Notes: generated by a model not told the origin, from the sequence alone. Positions 8,566 to 16,949 are shown, counted from the first letter of the stretch. The stretch: 38,675 nucleotides of DNA from Gammaproteobacteria bacterium (GCA_024638385.1 JAHEKJ010000021.1:1-38675), one strand, 5' to 3'. Program-made: numbers and translations.

Positions 8566-8809
8566 CGATGGGTGTCGCGACAGGTCGAATCATAGGCGTT
8601 GTTACGGGCGGGGCCGCCAACCGGATCAGCCGTCGACGTAGCGGCCGAAGACGCGGTAGTAGAGACGCAGCCAGAAGGACGTTAACAGCGACGCCGGCGA
8701 GAATTTCGCCGATGACCGGGGGCACGCCCACCCGGGCGGCGAGTTCGCCCAGCAGGCGCGCGAAGATCAGGATCGCCGCCACCTGCAGGATCGCCGAGGA
8801 CGTGTCCAT
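8558..8809 (-). pseudogene. N-terminal remnant of a CPA2/Kef-type cation:proton antiporter
   Basis: The 83-codon frame starts with a segment typical of the first helix and turn of CPA2 antiporters (FARLLGELAARVGVPPVIG followed by EILAG) and then loses all similarity; an intact member would be 380 residues or more. After the EILAG segment the read-through is Arg- and Leu-rich and not membrane-like. The +1 frame over the same bases gives a plausible aromatic tail (SFWLRLYYRVFGRYVDG) with a stop at 8626, so a frameshift plus a large deletion is likely. It starts 4 bases after the phosphoesterase stop. It could still make a short membrane peptide. Confidence 0.55.
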
Positions 8810-8813
8810 GAGC

Positions 8814-9434
8814 TCAGTCGACGAGCATGCCGAAATTCCAGCACTTGACGATGTCGCGCCCGCCGAGCGCGCGGGTTTCGACGGCGAGGTCAGGCAGCGT
8901 CAGGATCATGCAACTATGGTTGAACGCCGAACTGCCCGGATTGACGACGAAAACGCCGCCGAGGGTCTCGGCAAAGACCTGGTGGGTGTGGCCGACGATC
9001 AGCACGTCATGCGCGAGACCGGCGAGCGCCGCGTCCCACAACGCGCGACGATCGGGCTTGACCCGGCCCTCGGGGTCGAGCAGCCGAATGCCGCCCGTCT
9101 GCTGCGCCGGCGGCTCGGCGTGGACCACGAGTATACGCTTGTCGGCGTATTCGAATTCGAGGGTCGGCGGCAAACCGCCGAGGTAATCGCGCACGACCTG
9201 GTCGGCGTCGTCGCCGGCCTTGTCGAGCCAGGACTGGTCGTGGTTGCCGGCGATCGCCTTGCACCCGGACTCGATCAACAGGTCGACGGTCGGGCGCAGC
9301 GTTTCGTAGTAGCCGGCGATGTCGCCGGCGCAGACGATAGCGTCCACGCCTTCACGACGAAAAAATTGCAACGCCTCGGCCAGCGGTACCGGACTCGAAT
9401 GCACGTCGCTGACCAGGCCGAGCCGGGCCGTCAT
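8814..9434 (-). CDS. Metallophosphoesterase (YfcE/MJ0936-like phosphodiesterase)
   Basis: A 206-residue calcineurin-like phosphoesterase with every metal motif in order: SDVH (Asp10, His12), GD (Asp38), GNHD (64-66), His105 in VVHAE and GHTH (His149, His151). The short single-domain form matches the YfcE/MJ0936 phosphodiesterase group, which cleaves phosphodiester model substrates with Mn2+ or Ni2+. The physiological substrate is unknown. It lies 31 bases after the lipoprotein gene and directly before the antiporter remnant. Confidence 0.9.
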   Translation of the reverse strand: MTARLGLVSDVHSSPVPLAEALQFFRREGVDAIVCAGDIAGYYETLRPTVDLLIESGCKAIAGNHDQSWLDKAGDDADQVVRDYLGGLPPTLEFEYADKRILVVHAEPPAQQTGGIRLLDPEGRVKPDRRALWDAALAGLAHDVLIVGHTHQVFAETLGGVFVVNPGSSAFNHSCMILTLPDLAVETRALGGRDIVKCWNFGMLVD

Positions 9435-9465
9435 CGCGACTGTCCCGGAATGCCGCGCGACGCGA

Positions 9466-10095
9466 TCAACGCGATTGCGCCTGCGCGTCGGCTTGCGCCT
9501 CGCGTTCGCGCTTGAGCGCGAGGATCGTCGCGCGCGGTTCCCATGGATAGTCGACGTCGGCGCGGGTCGGCGCCCAGAACAGGCGTCCCGAGTGCCGCCA
9601 CGGATCGAGGACGAGACCCTCGTAGAGCGAGTCGCCGCGCGCGCTGATCACCACGGTGCTGTGCTCGAGGCGAAACGCGCTCCGGTAGTTCGCGATCGCC
9701 CAGTGCAGGTCGAGGCTGTGAAAGCGGGCCTTTTTCAGACGTCGCATCAGGTCCTCGGTCCAGTCGACGCACAGCCCGCGCGGCTTGAAGCCGAGATTGA
9801 CCAGCAGGTTGTGGTATACCGGCGACGAGCCGCTAACCTCGTAGCGCTCCGCCAGGGTCAGCGAATACTCGATCGCGAGCCGCGCGGCGCGGCCGGCTTC
9901 GACCGGGTCGACGGCGGCGCCGAGCGCGCGGATGTCGCGCGCCAGCGCCGCGACCCGCTGCTCGTGAGCTTCGGCCGAGATTTCGAGCGGCGACTGGCCG
10001 CCGGCGCATCCGCCAAGTGCGAGCAACGCCGCCAGCAGCGCTGCGCGCAGGATTCCGCGCGGCGATCGCTGTCGGATTGCGTGATCGATCTGCAT
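9466..10095 (-). CDS. Lipoprotein with possible transglutaminase/NlpC-like Cys-His-Asp triad
   Basis: A 209-residue protein with a lipoprotein signal (LALGGC, Cys30). I do not recognise the family by name. In the mature part, GLCVDW (Cys109), EHSTVVIS (His145) and LVLDPWR (Asp164) follow the order and spacing of papain-like/transglutaminase-like folds, so a cysteine hydrolase or transferase in the cell envelope is possible; this is inference from residue pattern only. The frame runs 74 codons further upstream, but the ATG at 10095 fits the signal peptide. It diverges from the homocysteine methyltransferase gene and heads the reverse run of six genes. Confidence 0.75.
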   Translation of the reverse strand: MQIDHAIRQRSPRGILRAALLAALLALGGCAGGQSPLEISAEAHEQRVAALARDIRALGAAVDPVEAGRAARLAIEYSLTLAERYEVSGSSPVYHNLLVNLGFKPRGLCVDWTEDLMRRLKKARFHSLDLHWAIANYRSAFRLEHSTVVISARGDSLYEGLVLDPWRHSGRLFWAPTRADVDYPWEPRATILALKREREAQADAQAQSR

Positions 10096-10151
10096 GGCCG
10101 CACAACTTAGCCAAAGCGGCCGATTTTGTCGAGCGATTCGGCGGCCATCTC

Positions 10152-10160
10152 TGCTAAACT
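10152..10160 (+). promoter_or_regulatory. Candidate extended -10 promoter for the homocysteine methyltransferase
   Basis: TGCTAAACT fits an extended -10 element (TGn plus TAAACT), 33 bases before the ATG at 10193. I see no good -35 hexamer at the usual distance. It lies in the 97-base divergent gap. Confidence 0.4.
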
Positions 10161-10192
10161 CGCCGGCAGGCAATCTCACCCCGGGCGGGCCG

Positions 10193-11128
10193 ATGACCCC
10201 TCTCAGCGAACGTCTCGACAACCACGAGTTGCTGCTGCTCGACGGCGGCGTCAGCACCGAAATTCGCCGCCGCGGCGTCGCCCTCGACGAAAACGTCTGG
10301 AGCGGGCTCACGACCAAGACCCATCCGGACGAGGTGCGCGCGGTGCACGAGGACTATATCCGTGCCGGCGCGCAGGTGATTACCGCCAACACCTACTCGA
10401 CCGCGCGCCATGTTCTCGAGAGTATCAACCTCGGCCACGAGGCCAAGCTGCTGAACCTGAAATCGGTGCAGCTCGCGCAGCAGGCGCGCGACGCGGTCGC
10501 CGAGGATGACGTCTATGTCGCCGGTTCGATGTCGAGCATGCCGCCGTTGACCAGCCAATACGAGGTCGCGACCGGCGAGCATGTCGAATCCAGCTATCGC
10601 GAGTTGGCCGCGGTGCTCGCCGAGGCCGGCGTCGACCTGATCATTTGCGAGATGATGCGCGACGTCGAAAATGCCGGCATCGTGATCGCCGCGGCGCTGG
10701 CCACGGGATTGCCGGTCTGGATCGGCTACAGCACGATGATGGCCGACAACGGCGTCGACGTGCGCAGCCTGCGCTGGAAGAATCGCGACGATACGACCAC
10801 GGCCCACGATTTCGACCAGATGCTCGAGCAACTCGACACCGCCGGCGCGCAGGCGGCCGGCATCATGCACACCCGCGTCGAGCAGGTTGCGCCGGCCCTC
10901 GAGGTGCTCGCGCGGCAGTGGCCCGGGCCGCTGCTGGCCTACGCCGAAACCGGTAACCTGGTGCTGCCCGACTTCCACTTCGATGAACTCTATCCCCCGG
11001 CCGACTATACCGCGGTGGTGCGGAGCTGGATCGACGATCACGGCGTGCAAATCGTCGGCGGTTGCTGCGGTACCGGGCCCGAGCACATCCGCGCGCTTAA
11101 GGAAATGCTCGCCGCGTACGGGGACTGA
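10193..11128 (+). CDS. Homocysteine S-methyltransferase family protein (MmuM-like)
   Basis: A 311-residue TIM-barrel methyltransferase. It starts with the family's LLLLDGGVSTEI segment and ends with IVGGCCGTGPEHIRAL, where the two adjacent Cys, with the earlier Cys in LIICEMM, form the zinc site that activates homocysteine. Family members move a methyl group from S-methylmethionine, SAM or betaine to homocysteine. The frame runs 33 codons upstream, but that extension overlaps the divergent gene; the ATG at 10193 precedes the conserved start. Single-gene unit on the forward strand; the exact methyl donor is not shown by the sequence. A betaine- or methylated-amine link would match the MttB and sarcosine dehydrogenase genes elsewhere in the window. 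Confidence 0.88.
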   Translation: MTPLSERLDNHELLLLDGGVSTEIRRRGVALDENVWSGLTTKTHPDEVRAVHEDYIRAGAQVITANTYSTARHVLESINLGHEAKLLNLKSVQLAQQARDAVAEDDVYVAGSMSSMPPLTSQYEVATGEHVESSYRELAAVLAEAGVDLIICEMMRDVENAGIVIAAALATGLPVWIGYSTMMADNGVDVRSLRWKNRDDTTTAHDFDQMLEQLDTAGAQAAGIMHTRVEQVAPALEVLARQWPGPLLAYAETGNLVLPDFHFDELYPPADYTAVVRSWIDDHGVQIVGGCCGTGPEHIRALKEMLAAYGD

Positions 11129-11152
11129 CGCTGGGCACCGAGCCCGCCACCG

Positions 11153-11416
11153 CCGCCTGGCGGGACATTCTCAATCGAAACCGCGGCGATGCCGACGATC
11201 CAGCGTTTTGGCTGCGCCTTCGGCGCCGCCTGTATCGGCATCGTCGGCAATGCCGTCGGGCTCGAACGCATGCCGACTCAGGCCATCGCGGCCAGCGCCG
11301 CGCCGTTGATTTTCGCCGCCTGTCTGCCGTTCGCGCTGCTCGCGGTCGTCGCGGCCTGGCGTTTCGTTGCCGGCGATGCGCCATCGCGTGCGCCGTCGGG
11401 CGCAAATTCCGGATAA
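11153..11416 (+). pseudogene. C-terminal remnant of an MFS transporter
   Basis: Directly after the methyltransferase stop, in the same frame, the translation reads like the last third of a major facilitator transporter: TAAMPTIQRFGCAFGAACIG, then GIVGNAVGL, a hydrophobic helix, and a final helix ending LLAVVAAWRFV before a charged tail. Only about 80 codons exist; the first ten or so helices are absent. There is no ribosome site or convincing start (an internal ATG lies at 11189). I read this as the 3' end of a deleted transporter gene. Confidence 0.6.
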
Positions 11417-11541
11417 ATTAAGCTCAATTCGTGGCGCGGGCGGCCGATACAGCGGTAGATCGCGATGCCGGCGGCCTGCCTGGGCCGGCCCGCGCGTCGC
11501 GTGACGGCGAAGATTGCCAAACCGAAACGGGAGACTTGCAA

Positions 11542-11670
11542 ATGCTCAGCATGCTACTCGCGATAAGCTATCTGGCGCTGGCCCTGTTCGCGCTGACTTA
11601 CCGGGCCCCGTCACCGCGCCGGATACGCGGCGCTATCAAGCGCGACGATGCGCGGGGAGAACGGCGATGA
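11542..11670 (+). CDS. Small single-helix membrane protein (42 residues)
   Basis: The ATG at 11542 follows a strong GGGAGA ribosome site with 7-base spacing. The product has one hydrophobic helix (about residues 3-19) and a basic, Arg-rich tail. Its stop overlaps the ATG of the CBS protein (ATGA), so the two are translationally coupled. The family is not recognised. A small membrane peptide made together with a nucleotide-sensing CBS protein could be its membrane anchor or partner; that is inference. Confidence 0.6.
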   Translation: MLSMLLAISYLALALFALTYRAPSPRRIRGAIKRDDARGERR

Positions 11671-12071
11671 TACCGACCGTCGAACAATACATGGCGACCG
11701 ACCTGGTCAGCTTTCGTCCCGACGACTGCATCATCGACGCGATGCGCATCCTGCTCGAACGGCGCGTCTCGGGCGCGCCGGTGCTCGACGATAACGGCGC
11801 GATGATCGGAATCCTGTCGCAAAAGGATTGCCTGTCGATCGTCTACAGCACCGCCTACCACCAGGACTGGGGCGGTCGGGTCGAGGAATTCATGAGCGCC
11901 GAGATCGAACACATCCCCGATGACATGTGCATCATCGAGGCGGCCGAGCGCTTCATCCGCTCGAATTACCGTCGCTTTCCGGTCATGCACGACGGCAAGC
12001 TGGTCGGCCAGATCAGCCGCCAGGACGTCATGCAGGCGCTCGACGATACCTATCTGCGCGAACTTCCCTAG
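11667..12071 (+). CDS. Twin CBS-domain protein
   Basis: A 134-residue protein made only of two CBS domains (about 1-60 and 68-130), each with the usual V/S-F-x-P-D-D start, G-A-P-V-L-D and G-I-L-S-Q-K-D endings. Such stand-alone pairs bind adenine nucleotides (AMP, ATP, SAM) and act as sensors for a partner. The ATG overlaps the stop of the small membrane protein and follows a GGGGAG ribosome site, so the pair forms a two-gene unit. It converges with the serine hydrolase gene 38 bases later. Confidence 0.88.
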   Translation: MIPTVEQYMATDLVSFRPDDCIIDAMRILLERRVSGAPVLDDNGAMIGILSQKDCLSIVYSTAYHQDWGGRVEEFMSAEIEHIPDDMCIIEAAERFIRSNYRRFPVMHDGKLVGQISRQDVMQALDDTYLRELP

Positions 12072-12109
12072 CCCGGATATTTCACGCAGGCGGCACCAAC
12101 TGCCAGGTT

Positions 12110-13306
12110 TCACGTCAACGCGGCGTAGACCGCGTCGCGAAATTCCCGCCGGCCCGGATGGTGCAGCGACGGCATGAATTGCTGCAGCAGGATCGCAACC
12201 AGGTCGCGTTCGGGGTCGATCCAGCAATAGGTGTCGGCCAGCCCGCCCCAGCCGAAATCGCCCTGCGAGCCTCGCGCCGGCGCCGCTGCCGGATCCATGT
12301 TGATGCAGTAACCGAGGCCGAAGCCGTAGGCGGGGCTCGGCTTCGGCACGATACCGTTGAACGCGATCGGCAGCAGCGCCGGCTCGAGATAATTGCGCGT
12401 CATCGCTTGCACCGTTTCCGTCCGCAGGATTCGGACCCCGTCCAGCTCTCCGCCGTTCAGCATCATTTGCGCGAAGCGCCAGTAGTCGCGCGCGGTCGAA
12501 ACCAGTCCGCCGCCGCCCGAATTGAAGCGCACCGGCAGCCCCGAGTGCGACGGGATGAACGGCGAGCTTTCGACGAATTCGAGCTGCGCCAGCGGATCGT
12601 CTTCGCTGTATCCGTATAGCGTCGCGAAACGCTCGACGTCGCCGGCGTCGACCTCGAATCCGGTGTCGCTCATGCCGAGCGGCGACAGGATGGTTTGCCG
12701 CAGGTAATCGGCGAACGGCATGTCCGCGATCAGCTCGACCAGGTAGCCGCAGATATCGGTCGCGATGCTGTAGTGCCAGCGCGTGCCGGGTTGCGCGATC
12801 AGCGGCAGCTCGAGCAGGATATCGAGAATCTCGGCGACGGTTTTCGTCTGCGGCGCATCCCGCCAGACCGCGGCATAGTGCTTGTCGACCGGAATATTGT
12901 CGGGATCGAAACCGTAGCTGAACCCGGCGGTGTGCGTCAGCAGGTCGCGAAACGTGATGTCGCGCGCTAGCGGCTGTCCATCTTCGACTTTCAGCTTGCC
13001 GAGCGCGGGCACGAAGCGCCGGGCCACGTCGTCGAGTTCGAATTGCCTGCGCTCGAACAGCGTCATCAACGCGGCGCTGGTGATCGGTTTGGTCATCGAG
13101 AAGATGCGAAAGATCGTGTCTTCGCGAATCGGCCGCGCGGCGGCGATGTCGGCGTGGCCACGGCAGGCGAGGTGTTCGATGCGGCCGTGGCGACTGACCA
13201 GCGTCAACATGCCGGCGCTTCGCCGCTCGGCGACGTAGCGCTCCATCATCGCCTCGATGCGCCCGAGGCCCGCCGGGTCGAGCCCGCCGGCACCGGTGTC
13301 AGCCAT
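12110..13306 (-). CDS. Serine hydrolase, beta-lactamase class C fold (EstB-like esterase)
   Basis: A 398-residue cytosolic protein with no signal peptide. The nucleophile motif S-M-T-K is at 70-73 and the second motif Tyr179 in HYSIATD, the arrangement of family VIII esterases such as EstB and of class C beta-lactamases. There is no clear KTG box, which favours an esterase over a beta-lactamase. The frame extends 11 codons upstream, but the ATG at 13306 overlaps the aminotransferase stop by 8 nt and is preferred. Last gene of a three-gene reverse run with a class III aminotransferase and an MBL hydrolase. The substrate is unknown. Confidence 0.86.
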   Translation of the reverse strand: MADTGAGGLDPAGLGRIEAMMERYVAERRSAGMLTLVSRHGRIEHLACRGHADIAAARPIREDTIFRIFSMTKPITSAALMTLFERRQFELDDVARRFVPALGKLKVEDGQPLARDITFRDLLTHTAGFSYGFDPDNIPVDKHYAAVWRDAPQTKTVAEILDILLELPLIAQPGTRWHYSIATDICGYLVELIADMPFADYLRQTILSPLGMSDTGFEVDAGDVERFATLYGYSEDDPLAQLEFVESSPFIPSHSGLPVRFNSGGGGLVSTARDYWRFAQMMLNGGELDGVRILRTETVQAMTRNYLEPALLPIAFNGIVPKPSPAYGFGLGYCINMDPAAAPARGSQGDFGWGGLADTYCWIDPERDLVAILLQQFMPSLHHPGRREFRDAVYAALT

Positions 13307-14606
13307 CGGGTTCGACCTCGAAGCGCGCGAGCGCGGCATCGATCGCGGCGACTGCGCGCTCGGCGTCGGCGCGGGCGAACACCAGCGGCGGGCGCAGCTT
13401 GAGAATCTGGCCGTAGCGCCCCGAGTGTCCCGTGACGACGCCCTCGGCGACGATCAGGCTACATAGCCGGCGCATTTGCTCGCGCGTGACCGGCGTGCGC
13501 GCGTCGCGGTCGACGACCAGGTCGAGGCCCCAGAACAGCCCGCAGCCTTGCACGTCGCCGATCGTCGCGTGCCGGGCCGCGAGCTCGCGCAGCAGCGATT
13601 CGAAGTAGGCCCCGGTCTCGCGCGCATTGTCGAGCAGGCCTTCGTCGTCGATCACGTCGATCACGGCCTTGCCGACCTCGGCCGAGACCGGGTTGCCGCC
13701 GAAGGTGTTGAAATAGTGACAGCGCTCGGCATAGGCCTCGGCGATGTCGCGTCGCGTCGCCATCAACGCGAGCGGGTGGCCGGCGCCCATCGGCTTGCCG
13801 CAGGTCAGGATGTCGGGTTCGAGCGCGTAATTGGTCGAACCCCACCAGTTTGCGCCGCTGCGACAGTATCCGGACTGGACCTCGTCGGCAATGACGAGGC
13901 CGCCGCGCCGCCGGACCTCGGCGGCGAGCGCATTGACGTAGCCGCCAGGCGCGACCAGCGGCCCGTTCGAATCCCAGACCAGGTCGATCAGCAGCGCCGC
14001 CGGCCGGTGGCCGCGCGCGTCGAGCGCGTCGAGCGCGTCGCGGGCGAGCTCGAGATAGCGCGTCGCCGCTTCCGGATCGTCATAGCCGGCCGGGCCGCGG
14101 TAGCGATTAGGCGGCTCGATGACTGCGAGCCAGTCGGGCCGCCGCGCGGCCGGGTAGCTGTCGGTCGACAGGGTGCGCGTCAGTTCGGTGACCCCGTGAT
14201 AGGAAGCCTCGCTGACGACGACGCCCCGGTTGCCGGTGACCGCGCGCGCGATCTGCACCGCGAGATCGTTGGCCTCGCTGCCGGTGCAGGTGAATACGCA
14301 GGTGTCGATGCCGGCCGGCAGGCGCGCGACCAGCATTTCGCCGAGTTCGACGACGCTGGCGTGCAGATAGCGCGTGTGCGTGTTCAGCGTCGCCGCCTGG
14401 CGGCACAGCGCGTCGACGACGCGCGGATGGCAGTGGCCGACCGAGACCACGTTGTTGTAGCAATCGAGATACTCGCGGCCGTCGGCATCCCACAGGCGCA
14501 CGCCTTCCCCGCGTACCAGGTGCAGCGGCTGATCGTAGAAATTCTGGTAGGTCGGGCCGAGCGTTTGCCGGCGGCGCGCGGCGAGATCGGACGACGATGC
14601 GCGCAT
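13299..14606 (-). CDS. Class III PLP-dependent aminotransferase or phospho-lyase
   Basis: A 435-residue fold-type I enzyme. The N-terminal YNNVVSVGHCHPRV motif, GSEAND (109-114, phosphate loop), Asp241 in IADEVQSG and Lys271 in LTCGKPMGAGHPLA are all in place. NNVVSVGHCHP is characteristic of the AGXT2-like/ethanolamine-phosphate phospho-lyase branch, but ordinary omega-aminotransferases nearby in the family share much of it, so I leave the substrate open. A GAGG ribosome site lies before the ATG. It lies 9 bases after the MBL hydrolase and overlaps the esterase, so the three are co-transcribed. A tandem 9-bp repeat codes for its DALDALDAR segment. Confidence 0.88.
   Translation of the reverse strand: MRASSSDLAARRRQTLGPTYQNFYDQPLHLVRGEGVRLWDADGREYLDCYNNVVSVGHCHPRVVDALCRQAATLNTHTRYLHASVVELGEMLVARLPAGIDTCVFTCTGSEANDLAVQIARAVTGNRGVVVSEASYHGVTELTRTLSTDSYPAARRPDWLAVIEPPNRYRGPAGYDDPEAATRYLELARDALDALDARGHRPAALLIDLVWDSNGPLVAPGGYVNALAAEVRRRGGLVIADEVQSGYCRSGANWWGSTNYALEPDILTCGKPMGAGHPLALMATRRDIAEAYAERCHYFNTFGGNPVSAEVGKAVIDVIDDEGLLDNARETGAYFESLLRELAARHATIGDVQGCGLFWGLDLVVDRDARTPVTREQMRRLCSLIVAEGVVTGHSGRYGQILKLRPPLVFARADAERAVAAIDAALARFEVEPDG
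14015..14041 (+). repeat. Short 9-bp tandem repeat inside the aminotransferase gene
   Basis: About three copies of GCGCGTCGA lie in tandem; on the coding strand they encode the repeated DALDALDAR segment (about residues 190-198). They are in frame and do not disturb the gene. Such repeats can expand or contract during replication. Confidence 0.6.
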
Positions 14607-14615
14607 GCGGAGACC

Positions 14616-15503
14616 TCAGCCTTCGACGCGGATCCGCGTCTTGCCCCGGCGCACGGGCCGCTCGAGGCGCAGTTGCATGCCCTCAGCGGCGCAGACGCTC
14701 TGCGCGGGCGCGCGGTGCGACTTGAGGTAGATCTCGTTTTCGCGCTGGATCTCGTCGAGCTCGCCGTCGCTGCGGTCGGGGTCGTGATGAAACATGACCA
14801 GCGCGCCGACCTCGGCATCGGTCGCGAGCCGGCGGACATCGCCGATCAGCGAATGCCCCCAGCCGTGCTTGTGCGGCATGTCGTCGTCGGTGTACTGCGC
14901 ATCGTGGATCAGCACGTCGACGCCGTGCAGGTACTCGGCCCACTGGTCGAAGCTCGTCGCCGGTTCGCCGGGCGGGTCGAGTTCGTTGTCGGTGACGTAG
15001 GCAACCGATACACCGTCGTCGTCGATGCGGTAGGCAACGCCGCCGCCCGGGTGATTGAGCTTGCGCTTGATGACGCGCACGCCGGCGCGCTCGTAGAGCT
15101 CGCTCTCGATGCCCTTGAACTTGCAGATGTTGTTCGACGGCAAATCCTCGGCGTTTACCGGGAAAGTCACGCCGTCCATTTGCTCGAACAGCGAGCACAA
15201 AAGCTTGCGCCCCGACGGGATACTGATATAGACGTTGATGTCGCGGTCGGGCTGGTAGATCGGGTCGAAAAACGGATAGCCCTGGACGTGATCCCAGTGG
15301 CCGTGCGACATCAGGATATTCGCGGGGGTTCGCTTTTTCGCGAGCTGCTTGCCGAGCAGGCGAATGCCGGTGCCGGCGTCGAATACGAGATCGTGACCAT
15401 TGTCGAGCTCGACGTGCACGCAAGACGTGTTGCCGCCGTACTTGACCGTGCTCGGCCCGGGTGCGGCAGTCGAGCCGCGCACGCCGTAAAAGGAGATTAA
15501 CAT
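14616..15503 (-). CDS. Metallo-beta-lactamase fold hydrolase
   Basis: A 295-residue MBL-fold protein. The metal motif HGHWDH (67-72) is complete, with later His residues in KLNHPGGG and MFHHDPDRS and an Asp in DVLIHDAQYTDDD. It opens with LISFYGVRGSTAAPG, the start seen in PhnP/RNase Z-like and phosphoribosyl cyclic phosphodiesterase relatives. Likely a cytosolic phosphodiesterase; the substrate is not shown. Its ATG overlaps the stop of the decayed DMT transporter. It heads the run with the aminotransferase and the esterase. Confidence 0.88.
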   Translation of the reverse strand: MLISFYGVRGSTAAPGPSTVKYGGNTSCVHVELDNGHDLVFDAGTGIRLLGKQLAKKRTPANILMSHGHWDHVQGYPFFDPIYQPDRDINVYISIPSGRKLLCSLFEQMDGVTFPVNAEDLPSNNICKFKGIESELYERAGVRVIKRKLNHPGGGVAYRIDDDGVSVAYVTDNELDPPGEPATSFDQWAEYLHGVDVLIHDAQYTDDDMPHKHGWGHSLIGDVRRLATDAEVGALVMFHHDPDRSDGELDEIQRENEIYLKSHRAPAQSVCAAEGMQLRLERPVRRGKTRIRVEG

Positions 15504-15994
15504 AGCGTCGATTTCGCCGTTTCGGCATCGCCGATGCCGCTATTCTGCCGGTTCTCGTCCGGATTGACCATCGCCAGTCCGAGCAGCATGACGGCGACCG
15601 AGGCCCGGACCCGGAGCGCAGGCGACCCGGCCGGCAGCAGCATCCCCCTGAATACCCCGGCCAGCGTGTTGATGCAGGAGCACTGGTTCGCGAACACCGG
15701 TCCGGCGACCCGGAACGAATGGAAGAACAGGCCGCAGGCGGTCGCGCTGGTCAGCGTGATGCCGACGATCGCCATGAACGCGCAGGGGCATAAATGCCGC
15801 CACGCGAACAGGCGCACGCGGCCGAGCGGCGCAATGACGAAGATGATCGGCACCGTCACTGCGATCTGCCAGGCCAGCAGGCCGGGCGGATGCACGCCTT
15901 CGGAGGTCGCGATCGGCGTCGGCGAAAACGACGAGCTCCACAGCGGGCCCGCGCAGATGATCAGCAGGCACGGAAACAGGCGGTGCTCGAACAT
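15497..15994 (-). pseudogene. Shortened and decayed EamA/DMT transporter
   Basis: A 165-codon frame that resembles EamA transporters but at little over half the normal 290-300 residues. Residues 1-60 look like a first-helix pair (GPLWSSSF, GVHPPGLLAWQ) and residues 87-145 like the last helices (HSFRVAGPVFANQCSCINTL, then MLLGLAMVNPDE). Positions where I would expect Trp or Tyr in relatives carry Arg or Cys (VFRGMLL, ALRVRAS, QCSCIN), all explicable as single transitions, as expected for a gene no longer under selection. Its stop overlaps the ATG of the MBL gene. It might still be expressed as a short membrane protein. Confidence 0.6.
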
Positions 15995-16151
15995 GATCGC
16001 CGGCGCGCTCCGGCGGTGGCGGGCCCGGCGATTACAGAATGTCCGCCGCCGCGGCGATATCGGTTTTTTCGGCCGCGTTCGCGCGGCGGGCTTGCCAGCG
16101 GCGCCGCGGCAGGGCACATTGAGGCCGTTGCAGGCAAGCGGGGAATAGCAC

Positions 16152-16949
16152 ATGGTGACGGCAAACCAGCCCGATTCGGGCGCCGGCGGCAGGCTCAGCT
16201 TCGACTTCGGGGGCCGGCGGGTGCTCGTCACCGGCGGCACCTCGGGCATCGGCGCGGCCAGCGCGCGCGCCTTCGCCGCGGCCGGCGCGCGGGTCGTCAT
16301 CAGCGGGCGCAACGTCGAACGCGGCGCGAGTCTCGTGCGCGACGGCGGCGCCGTCGTCGAGTTCGTGGCCGGCGACCTGACCCGGCGCGAGGATTGCGAT
16401 CGCGTCGTCGAAGCCGCGCACGAGCGACTCGGCGGGCTCGACGTCGTGGTCAACAGCGCCGGCGTGATCTACCATGCAACCGCCGAGGAGACCAGCGACG
16501 AACAATGGCGGCAAACCATGGCGGTCAACGTCGACGGCGTCTTCTTCGTCTGCCGCGCGGCGTTGCCGCGGCTCAAAGCGAGCCGCGGCACGATCGTCAA
16601 CATCGCCTCCGACGCGGCGCTGTCCGGCAGCTATCACCTGACGGCATACTGCGCAAGCAAGGGCGCGGTGCTGCAGATGTCGCGCGCGATGGCGCTCGAC
16701 TACGCGCGCGACGGCGTGCGCGTCGTGCCGATCTGCCCAGGCGACGTCGACACGCCGATGCTGCGCGGCGAATTCCGCGACCGCGGTCTCGACGCCGAGA
16801 CCGGGCTGCGTCAATCGGCCGGGGGCGTGCCGCTGAACCGGGTATGCAGTGCCGAGGAGGTCGCGCAAATGGTACTCTATGCCGCCAGCGACGCGGCCGC
16901 GTTCGTTACCGGCTACCCGCTGGTGCTCGACGGCGGCAGCCGCGCCTGA
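16152..16949 (+). CDS. Classical short-chain dehydrogenase/reductase
   Basis: A 265-residue SDR with TGGTSGIG (27-34), NSAG (101-104), Ser153 and the Tyr166/Lys170 pair (YCASK), a complete catalytic set. The C-terminal FVTGYPLVLDGG segment is typical of FabG-like classical members. A GGGGA ribosome site precedes the ATG. It lies 34 bases before the catalytically altered SDR at 16984, probably in one unit. The substrate is unknown; an oxidation of a secondary alcohol is the general expectation. Confidence 0.9.
   Translation: MVTANQPDSGAGGRLSFDFGGRRVLVTGGTSGIGAASARAFAAAGARVVISGRNVERGASLVRDGGAVVEFVAGDLTRREDCDRVVEAAHERLGGLDVVVNSAGVIYHATAEETSDEQWRQTMAVNVDGVFFVCRAALPRLKASRGTIVNIASDAALSGSYHLTAYCASKGAVLQMSRAMALDYARDGVRVVPICPGDVDTPMLRGEFRDRGLDAETGLRQSAGGVPLNRVCSAEEVAQMVLYAASDAAAFVTGYPLVLDGGSRA

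Noticed and set aside
12110-13306. Class C beta-lactamase (resistance gene)
   Set aside because: The SxxK and Tyr motifs fit, but there is no signal peptide and no clear KTG box, so an EstB-like esterase is more likely.
13476-15500. 674-codon forward frame over the aminotransferase and MBL genes
   Set aside because: It spans two clear reverse genes and their junction; its composition is that of an antisense shadow.
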